Counted from the first letter of the stretch, positions 8,755-16,578 are shown. The stretch: DNA of 64,000 bases from [Clostridium] hylemonae DSM 15053 (GCF_008281175.1 NZ_CP036524.1:62001-126000), one strand, 5' to 3'. Made by a program: numbers and translations. Notes: a model not told the origin generated them from the letters alone.

Positions 8755-8945
8755 TGAAAAATAACATTAAGCAGCTGAGAAAGAGCAGGGGACTGCGTCA
8801 GGAAGATCTGGCCGCCCGTTCCGGGGTGTCGAGGCAGACGATCATTGCAATTGAAAATGATAAGTACAATCCGACACTTGAGCTGGCTATGAAGCTTGCA
8901 AGACTGCTGGATACTACGGTGGAGGAACTGTTTATATTACAGTGA
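8754..8945 (+). CDS. Small XRE-family HTH regulator
   Basis: A 63-aa protein that is little more than a helix-turn-helix domain (IKQLRKSRGLRQEDLAARSG, then VSRQTIIAIENDKYNPTLEL). It begins at GTG 8754, overlapping the previous stop codon by one base. A longer frame from 8568 runs through the upstream gene and is not needed. Proteins of this length and sequence are typical one-domain repressors that control their own operon; the twin dyads upstream are the natural binding sites. Confidence 0.9.
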   Translation: MKNNIKQLRKSRGLRQEDLAARSGVSRQTIIAIENDKYNPTLELAMKLARLLDTTVEELFILQ

Positions 8946-9028
8946 CAAAAGCTGGAAATGAATAAATTTTTACGCAATGGTAAAGAATGACAGAAGGGAC
9001 AAATTCTTTAAAAAATGAGCAAAAAGTA

Positions 9029-9057
9029 TTGCATTTACGGCAGGTTTATGATATTAT
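9029..9057 (+). promoter_or_regulatory. Promoter of tRNA cluster
   Basis: TTGCAT at 9029-9034 is followed after 17 bases by TATTAT at 9052-9057, about 48 bases before tRNA-Glu. It lies in a gene-free stretch after the XRE gene, so the tRNA cluster likely has its own promoter. Confidence 0.6.
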
Positions 9058-9104
9058 AATTTTCGGTCACTCCATGAGACAGGCCGTTTAAATATAAGTA
9101 TTTT

Positions 9105-9176
9105 GGCTCCGTGGTCAAGCGGTTAAGACATCGCCCTTTCACGGCGGTAACACGGGTTCGATTCCCGTCGGAGTCA
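9105..9176 (+). tRNA. tRNA-Glu (anticodon TTC)
   Basis: Acceptor GGCTCCG pairs with CGGAGTC. The anticodon arm CCGCC-type stem reads CGCCCTTTCACGGCG with TTC in the loop, and the T arm has GGTTCGATT. First gene of a six-gene cluster; CCA is not encoded. Confidence 0.95.
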
Positions 9177-9186
9177 TTTTTGATTT

Positions 9187-9259
9187 GCCGTTGTGGCTCA
9201 ATTGGCAGAGCAGCTGATTTGTAATCAGCAGGTTACCGGTTCAAGTCCGGTCAACGGCT
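9187..9259 (+). tRNA. tRNA-Thr (anticodon TGT)
   Basis: Acceptor GCCGTTG pairs with CAACGGC, and the anticodon arm GCTGATTTGTAATCAGC presents TGT. Second gene of the cluster, 10 bases after tRNA-Glu. Confidence 0.95.
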
Positions 9260-9288
9260 TAGTTCCTATAAGGGACTTATAAGTTTTT

Positions 9289-9362
9289 GGACCCTTAGCT
9301 CAGCTGGTTAGAGCAATCGGCTCATAACCGATCGGTCCTGGGTTCGAGTCCCCGAGGGTCCA
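9289..9362 (+). tRNA. tRNA-Met (anticodon CAT)
   Basis: Acceptor GGACCCT pairs with AGGGTCC; the anticodon arm ATCGGCTCATAACCGAT presents CAT. The body looks like elongator methionine tRNA and not initiator, since the acceptor starts with a true G-C pair. A CAT-anticodon isoleucine tRNA is the other possibility. Confidence 0.85.
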
Positions 9363-9458
9363 CTGCAGCGTCTCAGCACTAAGTCCGTATTTCAGGATAA
9401 GTGCTGCGGCATGCGTTGTTTTAAACAATTCATCAAATTTTCAAAGTAGTAATAGTTA

Positions 9459-9532
9459 GGCCCAGTGGCTCAGTTGGTTAGAGCGCCGCCCTGTCACGGC
9501 GGAGGTCGAGAGTTCGAGTCTCTTCTGGGTCG
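9459..9532 (+). tRNA. tRNA-Asp (anticodon GTC)
   Basis: Acceptor GGCCCAG pairs with CTGGGTC and the anticodon arm CCGCCCTGTCACGGCGG presents GTC. It follows a 96-base spacer inside the cluster. Confidence 0.95.
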
Positions 9533-9538
9533 TTATAT

Positions 9539-9611
9539 GGGATCTTAGCTCAGCTGGGAGAGCATCTGCCTTACAAGCAGAGGGTCATAGGTTCGAGCCC
9601 TATAGGTCCCA
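9539..9611 (+). tRNA. tRNA-Val (anticodon TAC)
   Basis: Acceptor GGGATCT pairs with AGGTCCC (one G-U pair), and the anticodon arm TCTGCCTTACAAGCAGA presents TAC. It is six bases after tRNA-Asp. Confidence 0.95.
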
Positions 9612-9614
9612 TAT

Positions 9615-9701
9615 GCCGCAGTGGCGGAACTGGCAGACGCACAGGACTTAAAATCCTGCGGGACTTATACTCCCGTACCGGTTCGATTCCGGTCTGCGGC
9701 A
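9615..9701 (+). tRNA. tRNA-Leu (anticodon TAA)
   Basis: An 87-base class II tRNA with acceptor GCCGCAG/CTGCGGC, anticodon arm CAGGACTTAAAATCCTG (TAA) and a long variable arm CGGGACTTATACTCCCG. It closes the cluster and is next to an integrase remnant. Confidence 0.95.
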
Positions 9702-9711
9702 TTAGTGAGAG

Positions 9712-9755
9712 ATGCTTCAAACCCTTATAAATAGAGGGATTGAGGCATTTTTTGT
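9712..9755 (+). terminator. Rho-independent terminator of tRNA cluster
   Basis: A 14-bp stem with G-U pairs (ATGCTTCAAACCCT with AGGGATTGAGGCAT) is followed by a T-rich tract at 9748-9757. It lies 10 bases after tRNA-Leu. Confidence 0.85.
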
Positions 9756-9792
9756 TTTAAGTAAAAAGTTGTGTATCCCGTAAATACGCGGT

Positions 9793-10095
9793 TTATGTCA
9801 ATATTTTTGCCATTTTAGAGGCATCTCTCTCAGACACTCGCTGTCCTATGTAATGCTCTGTCATGGTAAGTGTAGAGTGTACTAAAAAGGCTGGATATCA
9901 ACGGCTTTATTCCCGCATTATAAAGCATAGAAGCACCTGTAAACCGAAGCTTCATCATATGTTTTGGTTTTATTTCCATAATTTGCTTTGAAGATATTTC
10001 AGAATTGTCTATGAAACGATGCCATATTCCGATATCTTCATTAATCGTCTTGCCGGATACAATCTTTGTCTCGAAACGGTGCTGTTCTCAATTTT
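9793..10095 (-). pseudogene. Tyrosine recombinase (integrase) remnant
   Basis: Reading the minus strand, the last 29 codons before a TAA at 9793-9795 give HSTLTMTEHYIGQRVSERDA and then SKMAKILT, a clear integrase C-terminus with the catalytic tyrosine in TEHY. Further upstream, in another frame, come INEDIGIWHRFIDNSEIS and HMMKLRFTGASMLYNAGI, matching the HxLR region of such enzymes. The two parts are out of frame and the N-terminal and core domains are missing, so the gene is dead. It sits next to tRNA-Leu, a common integration site, pointing to an old integrative element or prophage. Confidence 0.75.
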
Positions 10096-10127
10096 TATAG
10101 ACATCTTCCAGTATGTTGTCAAAATAG

Positions 10128-10328
10128 TGTTCTTACAGCCTGTTTACATCAAAGATTTATTATTATGGAATTGATGGGGAAATCTGTAAACCTAAGATAA
10201 CAGAATTGAGTTACTCTCAAAGAGCAAAATGCTATAAACAGGAGGAAGAATCTGATAAACTCATAATAGATGCATTTTTGAAAGAAGTGGAAAAAGAAGC
10301 GTTATATTTCGCAAAAGAAGATCAATAA
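10128..10328 (+). pseudogene. Short open frame without start, gene remnant
   Basis: Codons from 10128 to the TAA at 10326-10328 read as a lysine- and glutamate-rich peptide (TSKIYYYGIDGEICKPKITE, then EVEKEALYFAKEDQ). There is no plausible start or ribosome site. It may be the end of a mobile-element gene. On the minus strand, 10310-10525 is also open (KEQGEADTAQGNSLQNGRSQ) and could be another fragment. Neither is recognised. Confidence 0.35.
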
Positions 10329-10525
10329 CAGACAAGAGGGCTTGCAAGGTTTATCACCTTTCAAGTCCTCGTTAGTATCATGGTATTGTTGGCTTCGTCC
10401 GTTCTGTAAAGAATTGCCCTGCGCCGTATCGGCTTCGCCTTGTTCCTTACTAGAAAATATTTTATGAATCAACAGTCCTATATTCAGATTCTTTGTGATT
10501 TATAATAAAATGGAACATCTTGTTT

Positions 10526-11314
10526 TTATTGTAATGCACTTGTTTTTACAAAACCGGCTTTTGACCCATTTGATACTTTAACATATTTTCGGCCTTTTAA
10601 AGGATTGTCTTTGTCAAATGTTGTTATGTTGTTTTCATAGATACCTTTCCACGAATCGATATCTACATAAACTGTTTCACCTTCTTGAAATGAATCGCAA
10701 GAATATTTTATTGGCGATAAAAGAGGAAAACAATAGATAGTATTTTTACCTTCTCGATATCCAGTATAATATATTTTTGCCTCTTTTTTTAGTGTATATT
10801 GTACTAATGTATCTTTTGAATTCATATCTTGGACTATGTATTCAGAATTGCTTCTAGTACAATTGATTGCACTGTATGAAAAAGCAACAATTAAAATAAT
10901 TACGGGTATCAAAATAATTATTGTTTGTATAAATTGATGTTTACATAAACGCACACTATATAATGCAATTAAGAACATTAAAAAAGATATAAAAAGAGTA
11001 ATGCCTATTTTCCATGCTTCTCCATTTTTGATAGTACCAAATATGTCTGGCTTCTTCAAATTTTGTAATTCATATAAACTTAATGGTACTATAAGTGAAG
11101 CTATGGTATATAATACAAAGCCTCCCCAAATAAAGCCATAATTTACTTTTTCATAGGACTTTTTGGCGAGTTTATAAAAGGATAATATTATTAGCGCAAA
11201 TCCTATTATAGTCATTACACCTAATAGCAAAGTTACTTTGTGGTCTATCAACATCTTTATGATAGCCAATGGTAATAACATAATAAATAATATACCTATC
11301 ATAAACATACTCAT
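10526..11314 (-). CDS. AT-rich multi-pass membrane protein, unknown
   Basis: The 262-aa protein has about five hydrophobic segments in its first 170 residues. It then has a soluble tail (about 171-262) ending GRKYVKVSNGSKAGFVKTSALQ-like sequence, reminiscent of an SH3-type beta barrel. The codons are strikingly AT-rich compared with the flanking chromosome, which suggests recent transfer. TAGGAGGATGAATT precedes the ATG. It is surrounded by integrase and transposase remnants. I do not recognise the family; an element-borne immunity or envelope protein is one guess only. Confidence 0.65.
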   Translation of the reverse strand: MSMFMIGILFIMLLPLAIIKMLIDHKVTLLLGVMTIIGFALIILSFYKLAKKSYEKVNYGFIWGGFVLYTIASLIVPLSLYELQNLKKPDIFGTIKNGEAWKIGITLFISFLMFLIALYSVRLCKHQFIQTIIILIPVIILIVAFSYSAINCTRSNSEYIVQDMNSKDTLVQYTLKKEAKIYYTGYREGKNTIYCFPLLSPIKYSCDSFQEGETVYVDIDSWKGIYENNITTFDKDNPLKGRKYVKVSNGSKAGFVKTSALQ

Positions 11315-11608
11315 AATTCATCCTCCTATTTTCAATATTCATACTAGAGTCTATATTATTGCCTTAAAAAAAGTGACTATAATCTTATACATCGATTTAA
11401 TTCTAATTTTAAATTTGTCTAGAGTATGTTTTGCATCGTAGGTATAGCTAAAATTAGAAACTCAGTTGCATTTAATTACAAAGCTTTTCATAATCTTCTG
11501 TCAAAGACTTCTTGGGGTTTTGTAGGCGAGCATTGTTATTACATTTATAGTACGATAATAATAAGTACATAGCAATATAATTATTAGAGAAAGTGAAGAA
11601 ATTGCAGA
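11315..11608. other. AT-rich intergenic region
   Basis: No credible gene is seen between the membrane protein start and the small XRE gene. A 67-aa plus-strand frame overlapping 11238-11441 is antisense to the membrane protein start and lacks a ribosome site. Promoters for both divergent genes probably lie here but no clear box pair stands out. Confidence 0.4.
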
Positions 11609-11821
11609 ATGATAAAGTACGATAAGTTGTGGGAGACAATGAAATCTAAAGAGATTACTCAATATGATTTATATACAAAGCACCACATGAATCGCTCTCA
11701 ACTGAACCGATTGAGACATAATAGAAATGTTGAAGTGAATACCATAGATAAGTTATGCAATATTTTGAATTGCAAGGTTGAGGATATTATGACGCACTAT
11801 CCTGATGATAATGTCTTTTGA
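11609..11821 (+). CDS. Small XRE-family HTH regulator
   Basis: A 70-aa single-domain protein. The HTH runs from about residue 8 to 60, with ITQYDLYTKHHMNRSQLNRL as the recognition part and NTIDKLCNILNCKVEDIMTH as the end typical of short Cro/CI-like proteins common on Lachnospiraceae mobile elements. The ribosome site is weak (GAAAGTGAAG). It is AT-rich like its neighbour, and may have belonged to the same element. The target is unknown. Confidence 0.8.
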   Translation: MIKYDKLWETMKSKEITQYDLYTKHHMNRSQLNRLRHNRNVEVNTIDKLCNILNCKVEDIMTHYPDDNVF

Positions 11822-11840
11822 TGGATAAAGGCAAGGCTTT

Positions 11841-11866
11841 AATATGTACAAAAAATTGTACATATT
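11841..11866. repeat. Palindrome near the end of the IS remnant
   Basis: AATATGTACA (11841-11850) and TGTACATATT (11857-11866) form a perfect 10-bp inverted repeat around AAAAAT. It lies just beyond the 3' end of the transposase fragment and may be part of the insertion-sequence end or a transcription stop. Confidence 0.5.
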
Positions 11867-11874
11867 TTGTGCAA

Positions 11875-12286
11875 CTAACAATAGAGATGGCGCAATCCCC
11901 CTTTCTGTGCGGTTTCAGACTGAAAAAGATTATCTCGAGAAATCAGCTCCAAATGGAGAGCTTTCCATCCCCACATTGCCAGCTTTTTCAGATTCATGGC
12001 AGCATATTTAAGCCGGACCCACATACTGCCCCGTTTCAGTCCGCGGTATGCCGTGTATCTCATTTTATATTTTTCTTTTGCATCCGCAAATACCTGCTCA
12101 ATCGTCTGGAGCGTATCCCGTAGCTTTCTTGCCCTTTTGGCGAATGGCGGATATCTTTTGACTGATCTATATAATCTTCCCAGATATGTCTTGTGACTGT
12201 CTTCTGGCAACGCTTGCTTTCGGTACAGATATCTCTTGTATTACATTTTTTGCATTGATAGCTTATACTTTTATATTCCCGGTATC
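11875..12286 (-). pseudogene. IS1182-type transposase remnant, frameshifted
   Basis: On the minus strand the upstream part reads GYREYKSISYQCKKCNTRDI then TRHIWEDYIDQSKDIRHSPK. After a frame change the downstream part reads LQTIEQVFADAKEKYKMRYT and then MWVRLKYAAMNLKKLAM. Together these are the zinc-binding and final DDE parts of IS1182-family transposases. The N-terminal half is missing, a TGA interrupts the frame just before GYREY, and a frameshift splits the rest, so it cannot encode an active enzyme. Confidence 0.8.
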
Positions 12287-12344
12287 CATTTCATTGGTTG
12301 TACTGTAAGACATTTAGAGGAATAAGAAAGGCAGGAAAAGGGGA

Positions 12345-12634
12345 GTGCAAATTATACAGACCATATTAAGCGTCTGCGGTGGGATAAGTATTATAGGCGG
12401 GACCGGTGCAATTGTATGGAAGTGCTGCGGCCGGCGTTCAAAACTTCCAAGTGAGTGAAACAGCTGGAAGAATACAATGAATTGAATTATAAACGCCTGA
12501 AAGCTTTGGGAGAGATGCAGAAACAGCAATTAAAATGTCTGTCAGCAATGCTGAACCACCAGATTACTAGAAATGTGATAGATAACATAAAACGGATTCA
12601 TGATGATTGGCTTGAATCAATCTTCGACAAGTAG
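12345..12634 (+). pseudogene. Phage XhlA-like small membrane/coiled-coil protein, split by a frameshift
   Basis: From GTG 12345 a 37-residue piece reads as an N-terminal membrane anchor (VQIIQTILSVCGGISIIGGT). It stops at TGA 12456-12458. From 12455, in the next frame, codons give VKQLEEYNELNYKRLKALGE and then MLNHQITRNVIDNIKRIHDD, ending at 12634. In related phages these seem to be one protein, so a single-base shift is likely. Because the stop and GTG overlap as GTGA, two coupled small genes remain possible. The place before the holin remnant fits a lysis-module accessory protein. Confidence 0.55.
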
Positions 12635-12648
12635 AAAAGGTGAGAAAT

Positions 12649-12941
12649 ATGGAACAGATTATGAATTATGTATAACTGGAACTAATTATCGTGACGATCG
12701 TATTATACTTTTTGGGTATGTGGTTTACACAGGTCCCATTTTTGAAGGACAAGTATATTCCGTTGGTACTTGGCCCATAGGTATCTTCGTGTGTAGAATT
12801 TGGGTAATGACCACGGCCAGTTATGCTACAGGGCAGGACGTAGCCCTTGAAGTCTTTACAGCAGTTGTCTATGGGATTCTGGTAGCAGGAGTGAGTACAT
12901 AAATAAACCAGCTTATAAAGCAGGCGGGAAAAGCTGAATAG
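12649..12941 (+). pseudogene. Phage holin remnant
   Basis: ATG 12649 follows AAAAGGTGAGAAAT. The frame reads MEQIMNYV, a stop, then LELIIVTIVLYFLGMWFTQV and PFLKDKYIPLVLGP, a stop and a frame change, then IGIFVCRIWVMTTASYATGQ and AVVYGILVAGVST, a stop and INQLIKQAGKAE. Joined, this is a two- to three-segment holin of the Hol44/phage_holin_5 type. Two nonsense changes plus a frameshift make it inactive. It lies directly upstream of fibre and endolysin genes, where a lysis holin is expected. Confidence 0.6.
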
Positions 12942-12957
12942 TAAATAATTTGTGCAG

Positions 12958-13020
12958 GTGTCCCTCTTTGTCCTGGTAGTTGTTGATAAGATACAGCTAT
13001 CAAATTACAAGGAGGAACAC
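12958..13020 (+). promoter_or_regulatory. Leader stem over the ribosome site of fibre gene copy 1
   Basis: GTGTCCCTC at 12958-12966 can pair with GAGGAACAC at 13012-13020 (one mismatch). The downstream arm contains the GGAGG ribosome site of the fibre gene, which starts at 13024. The same arrangement with a perfect stem precedes the second copy at 15614-15679, so the pairing seems conserved and may hide the ribosome site. Confidence 0.5.
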
Positions 13021-13023
13021 AAA

Positions 13024-13854
13024 ATGGAAGAAAACGCAAGTTTCATACCGGAAATTTATATCGGTGAAAATGGAAACTGGTTTATTAACAATTATGACAC
13101 AGGGGTAAAAGCAAGAGGTGACGATGGCATCACGCCGCATATCAGCGCCAACGGCAATTGGTATATTGGTGACATCGACACAGGAGTGTCGGCAACTGGT
13201 CCGAAGGGCGATAAGGGTGACGCCGGTCCGATAGGACTGCAGGGACCAACAGGCGCCACAGGACCACAGGGGTTGACTGGTCCTCAAGGACTGACGGGAC
13301 CTCAAGGTCCAACTGGTGCTACCGGTCCACAGGGGGCTACAGGGCCCAAGGGAGATACCGGTGCAGTTGGTCCGCAAGGTCCGCAGGGAATCCAGGGCCC
13401 AAAGGGTGATAAAGGAGATCAGGGGCCGGCCGGTCCAGTGAATATTGCGAACAACCTTGAGACCACGGAAGAAGGCTACGCGTTAGATGCCAGACAGGGG
13501 AAGATTCTAAGTGACAATTTAGGCATTGGTGGCATTACAGAATCCGGCGATGGATATGTACGATATAAGGACGGTACGCAACTATGTTGGATATCCAAGA
13601 GCGCAATATATAATTACAGCGTGGCATATGGATCCGTGTACCACACCGGAACTCAATATTTTAAGTTCGCGAAGGCGTTCGTTGGCAAACCTTCAATAAC
13701 CGCTTCTGCCGGTTCCGCCGGCTTAACATACGTTGCAAGCATACGTTCATCAGGTGACTTACAAACGGTTGGTTTGAAATTCTGCAATCCTGTAAGTACG
13801 TCAGAATTGTTAACTGATATCAGCATTATAGCAGTCGGCCGCTGGAAATTATAG
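13024..13854 (+). CDS. Collagen-like phage fibre protein, copy 1
   Basis: A 276-aa protein in three parts. The N-terminal part (about 1-60) has two short repeats built on GNWFIN and GNWYIG. A collagen-like block of Gly-X-Y triplets follows (about 61-140; for example [17 protein letters not shown]). The C-terminal head (about 141-276) begins with [20 protein letters not shown], a segment common in phage tail-fibre and receptor-binding proteins. ATG 13024 follows AAGGAGGAACACAA; a longer frame from 12952 lacks support. A second copy lies at 15682 with a nearly identical first 165 residues but a different head. Location beside holin and endolysin genes supports a phage origin. Confidence 0.85.
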   Translation: MEENASFIPEIYIGENGNWFINNYDTGVKARGDDGITPHISANGNWYIGDIDTGVSATGPKGDKGDAGPIGLQGPTGATGPQGLTGPQGLTGPQGPTGATGPQGATGPKGDTGAVGPQGPQGIQGPKGDKGDQGPAGPVNIANNLETTEEGYALDARQGKILSDNLGIGGITESGDGYVRYKDGTQLCWISKSAIYNYSVAYGSVYHTGTQYFKFAKAFVGKPSITASAGSAGLTYVASIRSSGDLQTVGLKFCNPVSTSELLTDISIIAVGRWKL

Positions 13855-13863
13855 TAAAATGCG

Positions 13864-13889
13864 GAGAGATTGGAGACAGGCTCTCTTTT
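13864..13889 (+). terminator. Terminator-like hairpin after fibre copy 1
   Basis: GAGAG (13864-13868) pairs with CTCTC (13881-13885), followed by TTTT. The surrounding block, from ATAGTAAAATGCGGAGAG on, recurs almost unchanged after copy 2 at 16536-16578, so it is part of the duplicated unit. The stem is short and termination would be weak. Confidence 0.5.
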
Positions 13890-13910
13890 CAATAAAAGGA
13901 GAAAGAGGAT

Positions 13911-14699
13911 ATGAATATCAAGGAAACGAACTTATCCTTCGGATCAATGAGCCGCAGGAGTGCTACGAAACTTATTATCCTGCACCACGCGGAGGCATCG
14001 AACTGTACCGTACAGGACATCCACCGCTGGCACAAAAATAATGGATGGGCGGGCATCGGATACCATTTCCTGGTGCGTAAAGATGGCTCTATATACCGCG
14101 GACGGCCGGAATGGGCGGTTGGCGCTCATGCATCCGGCAGCAACTCTGACAGTATCGGCATATGTTTTGAGGGGGCATACATGACGGAGACCATGCCGGC
14201 AGCACAGAAAGCGGCCGGAAAGGAACTTGTCGCAGAACTCAAAAAGAAATATGGCATAAGTAAGGTACAGGCGCATCGTGATGTATGTGCGACATCTTGC
14301 CCTGGAACTAAATTTCCGTTTTCGGATATTGCAGGCGCCGCCGGCAGCGCGGCAACTACGACACCGACGCCAGCAAAGCCAACAGAGAAAGGTGACGCAT
14401 GGGTGTCTCGCCTACAGGCGGAATGTAACGCTCAGGGATTCAGTTATCAGACCGTTGACGGGCTTACCGGTCCTAATACACTGGCCGGATGCCCGCAGCT
14501 TGGGCGGACGAGCCGGGGCAATATAACGGCATTGCTTCAGGAGCGGCTAAACGCTCTCGGGTATAATTGCGGAGTTGTCGATGGCATCAACGGAACTAAG
14601 ACACAGGCAGCAATCAAGGCATACCAGAGAGCGCATGGACTCGTGGCAGACGGTATCGTTGGTGTCAAGACATGGAGCAATCTGCTTGGATTATCTTAA
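13911..14699 (+). CDS. Phage endolysin: N-acetylmuramoyl-L-alanine amidase with peptidoglycan-binding domain
   Basis: The 262-aa protein has an Amidase_2 domain at about residues 18-145. ILHHAE carries the first zinc histidine, YHFLVRKDGSIYRGRPEW follows, and VQAHRDVCATSCPG carries the later histidine and cysteine ligands. A Pro/Thr-rich linker (about 146-160) leads to a PG_binding_1-like domain at about 195-262 (LLQERLNALGYNCGVVDGIN, then AAIKAYQRAHGLVADGIVG). It would cleave the amide bond between muramic acid and L-alanine. There is no signal peptide, so release would need a holin, yet the neighbouring holin is broken. AAAAGGAGAAAGAGG precedes the ATG. Confidence 0.93.
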   Translation: MNIKETNLSFGSMSRRSATKLIILHHAEASNCTVQDIHRWHKNNGWAGIGYHFLVRKDGSIYRGRPEWAVGAHASGSNSDSIGICFEGAYMTETMPAAQKAAGKELVAELKKKYGISKVQAHRDVCATSCPGTKFPFSDIAGAAGSAATTTPTPAKPTEKGDAWVSRLQAECNAQGFSYQTVDGLTGPNTLAGCPQLGRTSRGNITALLQERLNALGYNCGVVDGINGTKTQAAIKAYQRAHGLVADGIVGVKTWSNLLGLS

Positions 14700-14714
14700 T
14701 AATTGATACAACAT

Positions 14715-14742
14715 AACCCCAGAGCGTAAAAACTTTGGGGTT
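14715..14742 (+). terminator. Hairpin after endolysin gene
   Basis: AACCCCAGAG (14715-14724) pairs with CTTTGGGGTT (14733-14742), one G-U pair, around a short loop. Only two T residues follow directly, so it is a modest terminator. Confidence 0.55.
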
Positions 14743-14897
14743 CATTCGTGATGCATAAACACATATTTTTAAACGCAAACAGAAAGTATGTTGTCACTTT
14801 TCTACCATGAGTTGCGTAAATATATACTCCGCTGTATAGATTGCAACCGAGGTTTTTGGTACTATTCTTTTATCAGGAAAAAATGGAGGGACCCTTT

Positions 14898-15359
14898 ATG
14901 GAGTTTGCAGAAAAAATTTTGACATTGCGTAAAAGCAATGACTTAACACAGGAAGAACTAGCGGAGAAGTTAAATGTTTCAAGACAGTCTGTTTCAAAAT
15001 GGGAAAGCGGTCAGGCAGTACCTGAACTGGAAAAGATAGTGGCGTTAAGTTCTGTGTTCAATGTTACAACCGACTATCTTTTGAAACCGGCTGAGATTGA
15101 TGAGTTATCAGTTAAAACGAACATTTTGGAGAAACAACAACAGCAGATATTATTGAGGGAGAAACAGCGTAATAAAATTGTCCGTTGTGTCATGTATGCA
15201 GTTGGTGTATATCTTCTGTTTTTTGCAGTCGCTTTTATTGGACATTATATAGCTTTTGATTTTGGATTTGGCAATCCATCAATCATTTTTTCGGAATTTC
15301 TCATAGCAACAGCAATAGTCATTTTTATCTGCGTGAGGAGTATTAGGAAAGAAGATTAG
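14898..15359 (+). CDS. XRE-family regulator with C-terminal membrane segments
   Basis: The 153-aa protein has an N-terminal HTH ([20 protein letters not shown] and [20 protein letters not shown], about residues 9-60) and two hydrophobic spans near 99-117 and 130-148. It belongs to the membrane-anchored XRE regulators common in Lachnospiraceae. ATG 14898 follows ATGGAGGGACCC; an upstream frame start at 14841 has no ribosome site. It lies between the two fibre copies and looks like chromosomal-type cargo. The target is unknown. Confidence 0.85.
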   Translation: MEFAEKILTLRKSNDLTQEELAEKLNVSRQSVSKWESGQAVPELEKIVALSSVFNVTTDYLLKPAEIDELSVKTNILEKQQQQILLREKQRNKIVRCVMYAVGVYLLFFAVAFIGHYIAFDFGFGNPSIIFSEFLIATAIVIFICVRSIRKED

Positions 15360-15456
15360 TATTTTCTCGTTTAAGAGGCTGTGATGAAGTCTTTAAAGCC
15401 CTTTTTATCAGTATTTTGGTTATTTAAAACTGTCAGATTCCGGTCAGAGGGATTGC

Positions 15457-15484
15457 AAAACCGACGTGTTTACGTCGGTTTTTT
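15457..15484 (+). terminator. Rho-independent terminator
   Basis: A perfect 11-bp stem, AAAACCGACGT (15457-15467) with ACGTCGGTTTT (15472-15482), around GTTT, ends in six T residues. It follows the XRE gene by about 100 bases. Confidence 0.85.
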
Positions 15485-15613
15485 GATAGTTGTGTTGTAT
15501 AAGAGACATAAAATAGTTGCCTGCTTTTATATCCGTCCATTCTTCCATCTTTCATTTATAGGCGGCTGGAATCGTTATTCAGAAGAGGGAGCGGTACCCT
15601 GAAAAAGTTAATA

Positions 15614-15679
15614 TGTGTCCCTCTTTGTCCTGATAATTACTGGTAGGATACACTTATTATATAATTTAGGAGGGACACA
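15614..15679 (+). promoter_or_regulatory. Leader stem over the ribosome site of fibre gene copy 2
   Basis: TGTGTCCCTC (15614-15623) pairs perfectly with GAGGGACACA (15670-15679). The latter contains part of the AGGAGGG ribosome site for the fibre gene at 15682. The enclosed 46 bases differ between the two copies while the arms are kept, which argues for selection on pairing. Confidence 0.55.
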
Positions 15680-15681
15680 AA

Positions 15682-16524
15682 ATGGAAGAAAATGCAAACT
15701 TTATACCGGAGATCTATATCGGTGACAACGGAAACTGGTTTATTAATGGCTATGACACGGGAGTCAAAGCAAGAGGTGACGACGGCATCACGCCGCATAT
15801 CGGGACCAACGGCAATTGGTACATAGGTGATATGGATACGCAGGTGCCGGCAACCGGCCCGAAAGGCGATAAGGGTGACAAAGGAGAGACTGGTCCGATG
15901 GGGCCCCAGGGTTTGACCGGCGCGACAGGTCCGCAGGGATTGACGGGTCCCCAGGGACTGACAGGACCTCAAGGTCCGACAGGAGCGACAGGTCCGCAGG
16001 GTGCCACAGGTCCAAAAGGTGATACCGGTGCGGCCGGGGCACAGGGCCCGCAGGGAATCCAGGGACCAAAGGGTGACAAAGGAGAGCAGGGACCGGTCGG
16101 ACCTGTGAATATTGCGAACAACCTCGAGACTACGGAAGAAGGGTATGCGCTGGATGCACGGCAGGGGATGATCTTATACCACAATTCTATTGTGGAAGCT
16201 GGAAGTAATGACAATGGAAGTTATCGCAAATATGCGGATGGGACGCTAGAAATGTGGGGAGTAAAGGAGGCAGATTACCTGTCTAAGACAGCGGCGGGCA
16301 CTTGCTACATATCCGAAGAGATCCCGGTTACATTTCCTGTTCCATCCATAACGAGAGCGGTTATTGTTGCTCAAAAAGTCACGGCAAGGCAAGAGTCATC
16401 ATGGGTAGGAATTAATGCAGATAAAGCAATGACTGGATTTAACGTATTTGTAATAACTTCCTTTTCACTTACATCTGTACGACGTGCATATATCCATTGG
16501 CACGCGGAGGGTACTTGGAAATAA
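15682..16524 (+). CDS. Collagen-like phage fibre protein, copy 2
   Basis: A 280-aa paralogue of the protein at 13024. The first about 60 residues and the Gly-X-Y block (about 60-145) are nearly the same, as is the junction [20 protein letters not shown]. The C-terminal head (about 166-280) is unrelated, with [20 protein letters not shown] resembling heads of tail-fibre proteins that contact host surfaces. Two fibre genes with a shared stalk and different heads suggest a receptor-binding switch set or a left-over duplication. The start follows TTAGGAGGGACACAAA. Confidence 0.85.
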   Translation: MEENANFIPEIYIGDNGNWFINGYDTGVKARGDDGITPHIGTNGNWYIGDMDTQVPATGPKGDKGDKGETGPMGPQGLTGATGPQGLTGPQGLTGPQGPTGATGPQGATGPKGDTGAAGAQGPQGIQGPKGDKGEQGPVGPVNIANNLETTEEGYALDARQGMILYHNSIVEAGSNDNGSYRKYADGTLEMWGVKEADYLSKTAAGTCYISEEIPVTFPVPSITRAVIVAQKVTARQESSWVGINADKAMTGFNVFVITSFSLTSVRRAYIHWHAEGTWK

Positions 16525-16548
16525 ATAATAAAACTATAGTAAAATGCG

Positions 16549-16574
16549 GAGAGCTTGGAAACAGGCTCTCTTTT
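16549..16574 (+). terminator. Terminator-like hairpin after fibre copy 2
   Basis: GAGAGC (16549-16554) pairs with GCTCTC (16565-16570), followed by TTTT. It is the second copy of the element found after the first fibre gene, here with one more base pair. Confidence 0.6.
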
Positions 16575-16578
16575 CAAT

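Noticed and set aside
13024-16524. Gly-X-Y triplets as a CRISPR or tandem DNA repeat array
   Set aside because: The repeats are short coding triplets of a collagen-like stalk with no spacer-repeat pattern. No CRISPR array was seen anywhere in the window.
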